Shown: piece by piece, positions 56,111 to 64,000 of the stretch
How positions within the stretch are numbered: the stretch's first letter is position 1
Layout: every line of letters begins with the position of its first letter
NCBI RefSeq assembly: GCF_006715395.1
Contig: NZ_VFNC01000001.1
Coordinates: 1,426,001-1,490,000, forward strand
DNA: 64,000 bases
Direction of reading: 5' to 3'
Source of the DNA: Streptomyces sp. SLBN-31
GTDB taxonomy: Bacteria > Actinomycetota > Actinomycetes > Streptomycetales > Streptomycetaceae
The notes under the pieces: generated by a model
The model's input: the letters and a program-made list of their open reading frames with translations, nothing else
What the model was told of the DNA's origin: nothing
Databases searched by the model: none
Made by a program: the position numbers and the translations under genes

Positions 56111-58653
56111 CCGAGACGACACAGCACGGGGGACGGGTCCTGCCCGTCACCGACCTCTCCCTCGTCGTCCTCGTCGGCGCCTCCGGGTCCGGCAAGTCGA
56201 CCTTCGCCCGCCGGCACTTCAAGCCGACCGAGGTGATCTCCTCCGACTTCTGCCGCGGCCTGGTCTCCGACGACGAGAACGACCAGAGCGCGACCAGGGA
56301 CGCCTTCGACGTCCTGCACTACATCGCCGGCAAGCGCCTGGCCGCCGGCCGCCGCACCGTCGTCGACGCCACCAGCGTGCAGCAGGACTCCCGCCGCCAG
56401 CTGATCGACCTGGCGCGGCAGTACGACGTGCTGCCCATCGCCATCGTCCTCGACGTGCCGGAGGAGGTGTGCGCCGAGCGCAACGCCGCCCGCACCGACC
56501 GGGCCGACATGCCCCGCCGGGTCATCCAGCGACACATCCGCGAACTGCGCCGCTCCATACGCCACCTGGAGCGCGAGGGCTTCCGCAAGGTGCACGTCCT
56601 GCGCGGAACGGAGGACATCGAGAACGCCACCGTCGTCACCGAGAAGCGCTTCAACGACCTGACCCACCTCACCGGCCCCTTCGACATCGTCGGTGACATC
56701 CACGGCTGTGCCTCGGAGCTGGAGACCCTGCTGGGCAAGCTGGGCTACACCGACGGAGTCCACCCGGAGGGCCGTACGGCCGTCTTCGTCGGCGACCTCG
56801 TCGACCGCGGCCCCGACAGCCCGGGCGTGCTGCGCCGCGTGATGTCGATGGTGAAGTCGGGCAACGCGCTGTGCGTGCCGGGCAACCACGAGAACAAGTA
56901 CGGCCGTTACCTCAAGGGCCGCAAGGTCCAGCACACCCACGGACTCGCCGAGACCATCGAGCAGATGGAGGGGCAGAGCGAGGAGTTCGCCGCCGAGGTA
57001 CGGGAGTTTATCGACGGGCTCGTCAGCCACTACGTCCTCGACGGCGGCCGGCTCGTGGTCTGCCACGCCGGTCTGCCCGAGAAGTACCACGGCCGCACCT
57101 CCGGCCGGGTACGCTCGCACGCCCTGTACGGCGACACGACCGGCGAGACCGACGAGTTCGGGTTGCCCGTGCGCTACCCGTGGGCCGAGGACTACCGGGG
57201 CCGGGCTGCCGTGGTCTACGGCCACACCCCGGTACCGGAGGCCACCTGGCTGAACAACACCATCTGCCTGGACACCGGCGCGGTCTTCGGCGGCAAGCTC
57301 ACGGCGCTGCGCTGGCCGGAGCGCGAACTGGTCGACGTACCGGCCGAACGGGTCTGGTACGAGCCGGCGCGTCCGCTGCGCACCGAGGCCCCGGGCGGGC
57401 ACGACGGGCGGCCGCTGGACCTGGGCGACGTGCACGGGCGGCGGGTCGTGGAGACACGGCACTCCGGCCGGGTCGCCGTCCGTGAGGAGAACGCGGCCGC
57501 GGCTCTCGAGGTCATGAGCCGCTTCGCCGTGGACTCGCGCCTGCTGCCGTACCTGCCGCCGACCATGGCGCCGACGGCGACCAGTCACGTCGAGGGCTTC
57601 CTGGAGCACCCGGCCGAGGCCTTCGCGCAGTACGCGGCGGACGGGGTCGCCCGGGTCGTGTGCGAGGAGAAGCACATGGGCTCGCGGGCGGTGGCACTGG
57701 TGTGCCGGGACGCGGAGGCCGCGCGCAAGCGGTTCGGCGTCGACGGTCCGACGGGCTCGCTGTACACCCGCACCGGGCGGCCGTTCTTCGACGACGAGTC
57801 GGTCACGGAGGAGGTCCTGGGCCGTGTCCGCGCGGCCGTCACCGAGGCCGGTCTGTGGGCCGGACTCGACACCGACTGGCTGCTGCTGGACGCCGAGCTG
57901 ATGCCGTGGTCGCTGAAGGCGTCCGGGCTGCTGCGCTCGCAGTACGCGGCCGTCGGCGCGGCGTCCGGGGCGGTGTTCCCGGGTGCGCTCACCGCGCTGG
58001 AGGGCGCCGCCGAGCGGGGCGTCGAGGTGGCGGCCCTGCTGGACCGGCAGCGCGAACGGGCCTCGGACGCGGCCGCGTTCACGCAGGCCTACCGCCGCTA
58101 CTGCTGGACGACGGACGGCCTGGACGGCGTACGCCTGGCACCGTTCCAGATCCTGGCGGTCCAGGGCCGCAGCCTCGCCGCGCTGCCGCACGACGAGCAA
58201 CTCGCCCTGCTCGACCGGCTGGTGGAACACGACGGCAGCGGTCTGCTGCAGACCACCCGGCGGCTCTACGTCGACACCGGCGACCCGGAGTCGGTGCGGG
58301 CGGGTGTCGACTGGTGGCTGGAGATGACCGGCCGCGGCGGCGAAGGCATGGTCGTCAAGCCGGTCGGCGCCCTCGTGCGCGGCCCGGAGGGGCGGCTGGT
58401 GCAGCCCGGCGTCAAGTGCCGGGGCCGCGAGTACCTGCGGATCATCTACGGCCCGGAGTACACGCGCCCCGACCACCTGACCCGTCTGCGCACCCGCTTC
58501 CTGGGCCACAAGCGGTCGCTGGCGATCCGCGAGTACGCCCTGGGCCTGGAGGCCCTGGACCGGCTCGCGGAAGGGGAGCCGCTGTGGCGGGTGCACGAGG
58601 CCGTGTTCGGGGTGCTGGCCCTGGAGTCGGAGCCGGTGGACCCGCGGCTTTGA
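56107..58653 (+). CDS. Polynucleotide kinase-phosphatase (Pnkp), RNA repair enzyme
   Basis: An 848-residue bacterial Pnkp with three parts. The 5' kinase has Walker A GASGSGKST (24-32). The metallophosphatase has motifs DIVGDIHGC, GDLVDRGPDSPG, GNHENKYG and VYGHTPV (about 190-400). The C-terminal ligase-like adenylyltransferase has its nucleotidyl Lys at 522 (EEKHMGSRA). With Hen1 it heals and seals RNA breaks such as those made by ribotoxins. The start is ATG 56107, overlapping the Hen1 stop. The downstream gene lies 115 bp away and is a separate unit. Confidence 0.94.
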   Translation: MTETTQHGGRVLPVTDLSLVVLVGASGSGKSTFARRHFKPTEVISSDFCRGLVSDDENDQSATRDAFDVLHYIAGKRLAAGRRTVVDATSVQQDSRRQLIDLARQYDVLPIAIVLDVPEEVCAERNAARTDRADMPRRVIQRHIRELRRSIRHLEREGFRKVHVLRGTEDIENATVVTEKRFNDLTHLTGPFDIVGDIHGCASELETLLGKLGYTDGVHPEGRTAVFVGDLVDRGPDSPGVLRRVMSMVKSGNALCVPGNHENKYGRYLKGRKVQHTHGLAETIEQMEGQSEEFAAEVREFIDGLVSHYVLDGGRLVVCHAGLPEKYHGRTSGRVRSHALYGDTTGETDEFGLPVRYPWAEDYRGRAAVVYGHTPVPEATWLNNTICLDTGAVFGGKLTALRWPERELVDVPAERVWYEPARPLRTEAPGGHDGRPLDLGDVHGRRVVETRHSGRVAVREENAAAALEVMSRFAVDSRLLPYLPPTMAPTATSHVEGFLEHPAEAFAQYAADGVARVVCEEKHMGSRAVALVCRDAEAARKRFGVDGPTGSLYTRTGRPFFDDESVTEEVLGRVRAAVTEAGLWAGLDTDWLLLDAELMPWSLKASGLLRSQYAAVGAASGAVFPGALTALEGAAERGVEVAALLDRQRERASDAAAFTQAYRRYCWTTDGLDGVRLAPFQILAVQGRSLAALPHDEQLALLDRLVEHDGSGLLQTTRRLYVDTGDPESVRAGVDWWLEMTGRGGEGMVVKPVGALVRGPEGRLVQPGVKCRGREYLRIIYGPEYTRPDHLTRLRTRFLGHKRSLAIREYALGLEALDRLAEGEPLWRVHEAVFGVLALESEPVDPRL

Positions 58654-58694
58654 GCCATTCGTGAGCCCCGCTCACCTCACGGCCCACGCCGCCC

Positions 58695-58723
58695 TTGTGT
58701 CCCACAGGTACCCCGCCTAACGT
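58695..58723 (+). promoter_or_regulatory. Promoter of the RiPP-like cassette
   Basis: -35 TTGTGT (58695-58700), 17-bp spacer, -10 TAACGT (58718-58723). It lies 46 bp upstream of the peptide gene start and 42 bp after the Pnkp stop, consistent with the cassette being an independent transcription unit. Confidence 0.5.
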
Positions 58724-58768
58724 GAACGGGCTTCCGAATCAGCCGAGTTCAAGGAAGGCGGGGCACCG

Positions 58769-58852
58769 GTGGAGATCAAGAAGGTGATCGTCCGCGAGGA
58801 AGAGAAGACCAACCGGCAGCCGCGCGTCCTGGAGAAACGGCCGACGCGCTGA
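58769..58852 (+). CDS. 27-residue candidate RiPP precursor peptide
   Basis: A 28-codon frame starting GTG 58769 (VEIKKVIVREEEKTNRQ) and ending RPTR at TGA 58850. AAGGAAGG lies 10 bases upstream. The peptide is very charged (about half Arg/Lys/Glu), without Cys, Ser or aromatic residues, so a class with lanthionines or azoles is unlikely; modification of Val, Ile, Lys or Arg side chains by a B12-type radical SAM enzyme fits better. Its stop overlaps the likely CTG region of the radical SAM gene. It is too small for standard gene callers. That it is a RiPP precursor is inferred from the next gene. Confidence 0.6.
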   Translation: MEIKKVIVREEEKTNRQPRVLEKRPTR

Positions 58853-58872
58853 ACGGCCTGCGCGTCCACCTG

Positions 58873-60981
58873 GTGACGATGCCCTGGCATCCGATCGACC
58901 TGCCGTCCCTGCAGGTGGGCCTGTTGCACACGCTGGTCTCGCGCACCCGTCCGGGCGACGAGGTGCGCGAGTTCCACGGCTCGCTGCGCTGGGCGGAGTT
59001 CCTGCTGAAGCACTCCGGCGGCCGGATCAGGCCGGGCGACTACGTACGGGTCGGCAGCGACTCGATCTTCCACGGCCTGGGCGACTGGGTCTTCTCCGGC
59101 GTGCTGTACGACGACCCCGACTGGGGGTCCGCGACGCTGCGCGACTACGCCGAGCGGCGCGGCGTCGCGATCGACACCGCCCGTGAGATGCGCCGGTACG
59201 CGGGCGAGTTCATCGCCGAGTGCGCGGCTGCCGTCCTCGCCGACGAACCGGACGTGGTCGGCTTCACGACCACCTTCATGCAGAACGTGTCCTCACTGGC
59301 GCTCGCCCGCGAACTCAAGGCGCACAGGCGGGAGTTGCCGGTCGTGTTCGGCGGCAGCAACTGTGACGGCCCGATGGGCCACGCCTTGCACCGCAACCAC
59401 CCCTTCGTCGACCACGTGGTACGCGGCGAGGGCGAGCACGCCTTCCCGGCGCTCCTGCGCCACCTCGACGCGGGCACCCCACCCGCCGACGTCCCCGGCC
59501 TGTGCTGGTGGGACGGGGAGGTCTCGCGCGCCAACCCGGAGTCGCGGCGCACGGTCGCGCCCGCGGACATCCCCTCGCCCGACTACGACGACTGGCAGCG
59601 GGCCCTCGACGCCTCCCCGGTCGCCGAGTACGTGCACCCCAAACTGGTCGTCGAGGGGGCGCGCGGCTGCTGGTGGGGCGAGAAGCACCACTGCACCTTC
59701 TGCGGTCTCAACGGCTCGGCGATGGCCTTCCGCGCCAAGCCCGGTGAACGCCTGTGGTCCGAGGTCGACCGGCTGGTGCGCCGGCACCGCATCCTCGACG
59801 TCGTCACCGTCGACAACATCATCGACATGGCCTACTTCCGGGACTTCCTGCCCCGCGCGGCGGCCAGCGGCTGGGACCTGCGGATGCACTACGAGGTGAA
59901 GTCCAACCTCACGCCCGACCAGCTCGCCCTGCTCGCCGACTCCGGCACCGTCCACATCCAGCCCGGCATCGAGAGCCTGGGCAGCCGTGTCCTGGACCTC
60001 ATGGACAAGGGCGTCACCGGCGCCCGCAACGTCCGCACGCTGCGCGAGTGCGAGAACCACTCCCTGACCTGCTCCTGGAACCTTCTCTACGGCTTCCCCG
60101 GCGAGAGCGGCGACGACTACACCGCGGTCGTCGACCAGCTCCCCGCCCTCGTCCACCTCCAGCCCCCGGGCGGCGCCCACCGCATCCAGCTCGAACGGTT
60201 CAGCCCGCACTTCAACGACCCCGCCCTCGGCTTCGGTGAGCGCCGCCCGGCCGAGATGTACCGGCACGTCTACGACCTGCCCGAGGACGAACTGACCGAT
60301 CTGGTCTACCTCTTCGACACGGCGGACGCCGGAATCACCGGGGACGTCGAGGCGCGGCTGAAGGCAGGCGTGGAGCGCTGGCTGCTCGGGCACCCCACGT
60401 CCCGGCTGACCTTCGCGGAGGACGGCGACGACCTCCTCGTACACGACCGCCGGGAGGGCTGGCCGCGGCGCGACCACCGGTTCGGCGGGTGGCGGGCGGA
60501 CGCGCTGCGGCACCTGGAGGCCGGACGGAACGACAGGGCCCTGCACCGCCTGCTGACCGGAGCCGGGTACGACTGCTCACCTGCGGAACTCGCCAGGTGG
60601 CTCCAACGCGCCGTCGAACTGGGCCTGCTGTTCCGTGACGGGCGGACCTTCGTGTCCCTGCCCACCTGGGGCGAGCCGGTACGAGTGGACGAGCCCGGGC
60701 ATGCATACGGAATGCTCTACCACCGGCGCGGACCCGATTTCGTCACCGTCATGGACCGCAGGGACAAGGAGGCGTCGGCCCGCTACACGCTCGACGACCC
60801 CGACCTGCTCGCCACCTTCGACCTGCTGCAAGAACCCGTCTCCGTCGCCGAGTTGAGCGACGTCCAGCGGGAAGCCGTGGCGCTTCTGGCCGGCGAGGGA
60901 CTGGCCCGGGTGACCGACGGCCAGGCCGTGGCCCTGCCGCCCCGCATCCGGCGCTGGCCCGTCCCCTGCACCGGAATCTGA
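58873..60981 (+). CDS. Cobalamin-binding radical SAM enzyme, RiPP maturation type
   Basis: A 702-residue protein if started at GTG 58873. The N-terminal about 225 residues are a B12-binding domain (VGFTTTFMQNVSSLALARELKAHRRELPVVFGGSNCDGPMG; HVVRGEGEHAFPALL). The radical SAM core carries Cys266, Cys274 and Cys277 in GCWWGEKHHCTFCGLNG, the Cx7Cx2C spacing typical of the RiPP-maturation radical SAM (peptide methyltransferase) group. Further motifs are VTVDNIIDM, IQPGIESLGSRVLDLMDKGV and LLYGFPGESGDDY. A C-terminal about 200-residue domain follows. The true start may be CTG 58858 or 58849, adding RVHLVTMPWHP-type strand 1. The gene ends 3 bp before the MFS gene. Confidence 0.88.
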   Translation: MTMPWHPIDLPSLQVGLLHTLVSRTRPGDEVREFHGSLRWAEFLLKHSGGRIRPGDYVRVGSDSIFHGLGDWVFSGVLYDDPDWGSATLRDYAERRGVAIDTAREMRRYAGEFIAECAAAVLADEPDVVGFTTTFMQNVSSLALARELKAHRRELPVVFGGSNCDGPMGHALHRNHPFVDHVVRGEGEHAFPALLRHLDAGTPPADVPGLCWWDGEVSRANPESRRTVAPADIPSPDYDDWQRALDASPVAEYVHPKLVVEGARGCWWGEKHHCTFCGLNGSAMAFRAKPGERLWSEVDRLVRRHRILDVVTVDNIIDMAYFRDFLPRAAASGWDLRMHYEVKSNLTPDQLALLADSGTVHIQPGIESLGSRVLDLMDKGVTGARNVRTLRECENHSLTCSWNLLYGFPGESGDDYTAVVDQLPALVHLQPPGGAHRIQLERFSPHFNDPALGFGERRPAEMYRHVYDLPEDELTDLVYLFDTADAGITGDVEARLKAGVERWLLGHPTSRLTFAEDGDDLLVHDRREGWPRRDHRFGGWRADALRHLEAGRNDRALHRLLTGAGYDCSPAELARWLQRAVELGLLFRDGRTFVSLPTWGEPVRVDEPGHAYGMLYHRRGPDFVTVMDRRDKEASARYTLDDPDLLATFDLLQEPVSVAELSDVQREAVALLAGEGLARVTDGQAVALPPRIRRWPVPCTGI

Positions 60982-60984
60982 CGG

Positions 60985-62256
60985 GTGACCCTCCCGCCCG
61001 ACGACCGCCCACTGCGGCGGCACCGCCCCTTCGTGCTGCTCTGCGCCGAGCAGACGGCCGGCTCCGTCGGCCGCCAGGTCACCGCTCTCGCCCTGACCCT
61101 GCTCGCCGTCACGGAGCTGCACGCCGGGCCGTTCGCCGCGTCCGTGATCCTGGCGCTGACGTACCTGCCCGGCGCGGTGCTGAGCCCGTTCGCCGGAGTG
61201 CTCGTCGACCGCGTGTGCCTGCGCCGTCTGCTGGTCGCGGCGACCGCCCTGCAGGCCCTGGTCGTCGGCTCGGTCCCGCTGGCCCGCGCCGCCGGGCACG
61301 TCACCTGGCCGCACGTGTACGCCGTCGCCGCCGTCTCCGGCACCCTGACCTTCACCCTCTCCGTGGGCCTCCAGGCCGCCCTGCCCCGGGTCGTCGGCCC
61401 CCGGCGGCTGCTCGCCGCCAACTCCGTGCTCACCGGTGCCCGCACGGCCGGCCAGATCGGCGGCCCCGCGCTCGGCGGCGTCCTCGTCGGCCTCGCCGGT
61501 ACCGGTCCCGCGCTGGCCGTGGGCGGCGCCGCGTACGCCGTGGAGGCGGTGCTGCTGTTCGCCCTGCCGCAGGCCCTCGACACGGCGGCCGGGCACCGCG
61601 ACCCCGCCCGCTCGGCGCCGGCCTCCGCGCTGCGGGCGGGACTCGACGTCGTACGCGCCGACCGGCTGCTGTACCGGATGGTGCTGGCGGGCGCCGGCCT
61701 CAACCTCGGCGCCGGTGCGGTCGCCGCGCTGTACGTGCTGTACGCGACCGACGAACTCCGTCTCGCTGCGTGGCAGTTGGGTACGACATACGCCGCGTTC
61801 AGCGTGGCCACCGTGCTCGGCGTCCTGGCGGCCGGGCGGTTCGGCGAGAGCCTGGGAGCGTGGCGGGCGACCCGGATCTGCGGGCTGCTGGCCGGCGCCG
61901 CGATCTTCCTGGTCCCGGCGGCGGCCCTGGGCGGGGCGTTCCCGCTGCTGCTCGCGTACCAGCTCGGATACGGCCTGGCCGCCACGGTGTGGTCCGTCTC
62001 CATGACCACCCTGCAGCAGCTGGCGGCGCCGGCCGGTCTGCAGGGCCGCGTCGCCGGTCTCACCCAGGCGGTGCTCCTGGCGACCGTGCCCGTCGGCGCG
62101 CTGGGCGGCGGCACGCTCGCGGCCGCGCTTGGCGACGTGACGGTGCTGGTGGCGTCCGCCGCGGTCGCGCTGGTGTCGGCCGCCGCCCTCTGGGCGCCGG
62201 TGCGCGAAGGGCGGGCGGCGGGGGAGGAGGCCCGGCTAGCCGACCAGCCGCAGTGA
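60985..62256 (+). CDS. MFS transporter of the RiPP-like cassette
   Basis: A 423-residue membrane protein starting GTG 60985, three bases after the radical SAM stop, so certainly co-transcribed. It has about twelve helices and an MFS motif A-like loop (GVLVDRVCLRRLLVA). Its type (EntS/DHA3-like, with SVLTGARTAGQIGGPALGGVLVG) is used for export of siderophores or small peptides. Here it is the probable exporter of, or immunity to, the modified peptide. It overlaps the convergent NAD-kinase-like gene by 21 bp. Confidence 0.9.
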   Translation: MTLPPDDRPLRRHRPFVLLCAEQTAGSVGRQVTALALTLLAVTELHAGPFAASVILALTYLPGAVLSPFAGVLVDRVCLRRLLVAATALQALVVGSVPLARAAGHVTWPHVYAVAAVSGTLTFTLSVGLQAALPRVVGPRRLLAANSVLTGARTAGQIGGPALGGVLVGLAGTGPALAVGGAAYAVEAVLLFALPQALDTAAGHRDPARSAPASALRAGLDVVRADRLLYRMVLAGAGLNLGAGAVAALYVLYATDELRLAAWQLGTTYAAFSVATVLGVLAAGRFGESLGAWRATRICGLLAGAAIFLVPAAALGGAFPLLLAYQLGYGLAATVWSVSMTTLQQLAAPAGLQGRVAGLTQAVLLATVPVGALGGGTLAAALGDVTVLVASAAVALVSAAALWAPVREGRAAGEEARLADQPQ

Positions 62257-63126
62257 CGTGCCCGCCACGCCGACCCGCACCGACTGTCCCCAGGTCAGCT
62301 CCAGCGCGTCCGTCTCCATCCCGTCCCCGAAGGCGACGAGCCGCTCCGACTCGACGGTGACCTGCAGGCGGGCGGTGGCGGCGAGTTCCCCGGCCACCAG
62401 AGACGTCCCGGTGGCAGGCGAAGGCCACGCCTCCCGCACGAACCACAGCAGGCGGTGCTCGGTGGGGCGGGGCAGCTCCACCGAGGCGCCCCGCTCCTGC
62501 CACACCGACCTGATCCAGCCCGTCGCGCCGGTCCCCGTGCCCACCAGCACCCCGGAGGAGGCCTGGGCCTCGACGACACCCCCGTCGTCCTCGAGGCCCA
62601 GGCGGTACCTGGCCGTCTGGTGTCCGGCGGCGCCCAGGTAGATCTCGTTCAGCGCGACCAGCCGCTGCGTGTCGTCGGCGACGGCCTCGACCATCGTCAG
62701 CTCGTCCACGCTCGTCCCGGCCACCGCCAGCAGCTTCGCCGCGTCCCGCGGCCGGTGCCGTACCAGCACGCCCGGGTTGCGGCCGGGATCCGCGTCGATG
62801 CCCAGCACCGGCTGTCCGGCGAGGTACTTGGCCACGTTCGCCACCAGACCGTCCTGGCCCACGACCACCACGACGTCCTCCGGGCCGAACAGGAAGCGGT
62901 CCAGGTCGGCGCGTTCCACCCGTGCCTGCCGCCAGGTCAGCGGGATGGCCGCGGTCACTTCGGCGAGCGCCCGCCGTGCCCGCCGGTGCCGCTCGGCGAC
63001 CTCCTCGATGTCCCGCCCCCGGGAGGAGAGGAAGAAGGCGGCCTGCCCGTGGGTGCCGTGATGGGCCAGCAACTCCTCGTACTCGGTGATGCGATGGACC
63101 AGGACGGCGCGGGGTGCGAGGCTCAC
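62236..63126 (-). CDS. NAD-kinase-like protein
   Basis: A 296-residue protein related to the NAD/diacylglycerol kinase fold. The nucleotide loop is DVVVVVGQDGLVANVAKYLAGQPVLGIDADPGRN; classic NAD kinases have GGDG, here GQDG, so activity may differ. Further fold elements are SSGVLVGTGTGATGWIRSVWQE and LVAFGDGMETDALELTWGQSVRVGV. The start is GTG 63126 (SLAPRAVLVHRITEYEELLAHHGT), overlapping the upstream SPFH stop (GTGA), so the two are coupled. Confidence 0.85.
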   Translation of the reverse strand: MSLAPRAVLVHRITEYEELLAHHGTHGQAAFFLSSRGRDIEEVAERHRRARRALAEVTAAIPLTWRQARVERADLDRFLFGPEDVVVVVGQDGLVANVAKYLAGQPVLGIDADPGRNPGVLVRHRPRDAAKLLAVAGTSVDELTMVEAVADDTQRLVALNEIYLGAAGHQTARYRLGLEDDGGVVEAQASSGVLVGTGTGATGWIRSVWQERGASVELPRPTEHRLLWFVREAWPSPATGTSLVAGELAATARLQVTVESERLVAFGDGMETDALELTWGQSVRVGVAGTSLRLVG

Positions 63127-64000
63127 GCCGGTTCCCCGCCGCCGAGCCGCGCCAGCAGTCCCGTCAGCACGTCCGGCGAGACGGTCACGCTGTCGATGCG
63201 CGGCAGGTTCTCCGCCAGCCGGGTCCCGGTGAGGGCGTGCAGGGTCGCCACGTCGACCTCGCCGTGCACCCGCAGCCACGCGGCCTGCGCCTGGGCCCGT
63301 GCCTCGCCGACCTCGCGCTGCGCCTCGGCCTCCGCGCGGGCGAGCCGTACCGTCTTCGTCGCCTCGGCCTCGGCGAGCCGCTCGGTGCGCTGCGCCTCGG
63401 CGTCCGCCAGCCGCACCGACCGGGTCGCCTCCGCCTCCGCGAGCCGGACCGTCCGTGCCGCCTCGGCCTCGGCCCGGACCGCGTCGGCCGCCGCGTGCTC
63501 CTCCGCCTCGCGCCGCGCGTTCGTGCCCCGCTGCTCCACCAACTGCTCCTCGCGGCGGGCGAGTTCGATCTGGCTGGCCAGTTCGTTCTCGGCGATCGTG
63601 CGCTCCCGCTCGACGGCCACGGCCCGGCGCTCGTACGTCGCCCGGTCGGCCTCCTGCTGGATCTGCTCCCGGGCGGGAGTGCGCAGCGCCCGTTCGACCT
63701 CCGGCTCCGGGCGCAGCGCGATCACGCGCACCGCGACCACCTCGATACCGGTCGCCGGCAGGCGCGGTTCGGCCGCGAGGCCCGCCGCGACCCGTTCCCG
63801 TACCGCCGTCACCCCGTCGACCAGCGCCGACGACAGGGACGTACGGGCGAGGACGTCCAGCGCGTGCTGCTGTGCCGTCTCCGTCAGCAGCGTGCCGAGC
63901 TGTTCCAGCGGCGCGCCCCGCCACACCCCGGTGTCCGGGTCGACGGAGAAGTCGAGGCGGGCCGCGGCGAGGGCCGGGTCGCTGATCCGGTACGTCACCG
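63123..64000 (-). CDS. SPFH/band-7 (flotillin/prohibitin-like) protein, 5' part outside the window
   Basis: The last about 292 codons of a membrane-scaffold protein of the SPFH family: MTYRISDPALAAARLDFSVDPDTG, LEQLGTLLTETAQQHALDVLARTSLSSALVDG and ATGIEVVAVRVIALRPEPEVERALRTPAREQIQQEADRATYERRA. Then comes a long charged coiled coil with near-repeats such as VRLAEAEATRSVRLADAEAQ (two to four 12-residue units, 63320-63470), and a terminal GLLARLGGG. The N-terminal membrane anchor would lie past the window end. Coupled to the NAD-kinase-like gene (GTGA overlap), the pair probably works together at the membrane; the function is unknown. Confidence 0.85.
   Translation of the reverse strand, partial: VTYRISDPALAAARLDFSVDPDTGVWRGAPLEQLGTLLTETAQQHALDVLARTSLSSALVDGVTAVRERVAAGLAAEPRLPATGIEVVAVRVIALRPEPEVERALRTPAREQIQQEADRATYERRAVAVERERTIAENELASQIELARREEQLVEQRGTNARREAEEHAAADAVRAEAEAARTVRLAEAEATRSVRLADAEAQRTERLAEAEATKTVRLARAEAEAQREVGEARAQAQAAWLRVHGEVDVATLHALTGTRLAENLPRIDSVTVSPDVLTGLLARLGGGEPA

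Overview
The window is chromosomal DNA from a high-GC actinobacterium, almost certainly Streptomyces. The support is very strong third-position GC in every gene, frequent GTG starts, and families typical of the genus: SepH, SepF-like, CutRS, DUF4193, DUF3093, DUF3710, DUF3159, a coproporphyrin-type ferrochelatase, and a secreted GH10/GH62/GH81 set with ricin-type modules. Gene content resembles the S. coelicolor/S. lividans core region that carries cutRS, xlnA and abfB. That is family recognition from memory, not a database result.

Layout. 1-5.8 kb: the 5' part of sepH (cut by the window edge), an MFS/FAD-oxidase pair, ferrochelatase and an inositol-phosphatase homologue. 6.2-8.2 kb: the cutRS two-component system. 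8.5-12.3 kb: conserved actinobacterial housekeeping genes including dut. 12.4-14.4 kb: a secreted alginate-lyase-family protein and an orphan ABC ATPase. 14.5-23 kb: potassium-linked genes (kdpD, kdpE, two TrkA-type RCK proteins, a 31-codon membrane peptide, a large KimA-like permease), with an OB-fold protein and a DUF3159 membrane protein between them. 23-31 kb: an RNA m5U methyltransferase, then the divergent hemicellulase genes xlnA and abfB and a GH81 beta-1,3-glucanase with a LacI-type palindrome at its promoter. 31-34 kb: katG and its Fur-family regulator. 34-39 kb: a nitrate reductase fused to its own flavoprotein reductase, followed by an XdhC-like molybdenum-cofactor chaperone. 39-43.5 kb: a copper-type extracytoplasmic cluster (DUF305 lipoprotein, DUF6153, YcnI, two paralogous Met/His-rich membrane proteins) and an ECF sigma factor, bordered by a MITE-like element. 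43.7-52.5 kb: a giant FAD/Fe-S oxidoreductase, a divergent MarR/YceI pair, a GT-C-like membrane protein, a SepF paralogue, an orphan AAA-type ATPase and a MazG-like hydrolase. 52.6-54.5 kb: a DUF6099-like protein and an LLM oxidoreductase. 54.6-58.7 kb: the Hen1-Pnkp RNA repair operon. 58.7-62.3 kb: a compact cassette that looks like a RiPP locus (27-residue peptide, B12-type radical SAM enzyme, MFS exporter). 62.2-64 kb: a NAD-kinase-like protein and a band-7/SPFH protein cut by the window end.

The most interesting item is the RiPP-like cassette. Its tiny precursor candidate is normally missed by gene callers, and the start of its modifying enzyme appears mis-set. Also worth attention are the single-chain nitrate reductase/reductase fusion, the Hen1-Pnkp operon, the copper cluster with a duplicated Met/His-rich membrane protein, the potassium cluster without kdpFABC, and several palindromic operators. 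No rRNA, tRNA, CRISPR array, complete insertion sequence or prophage was found.
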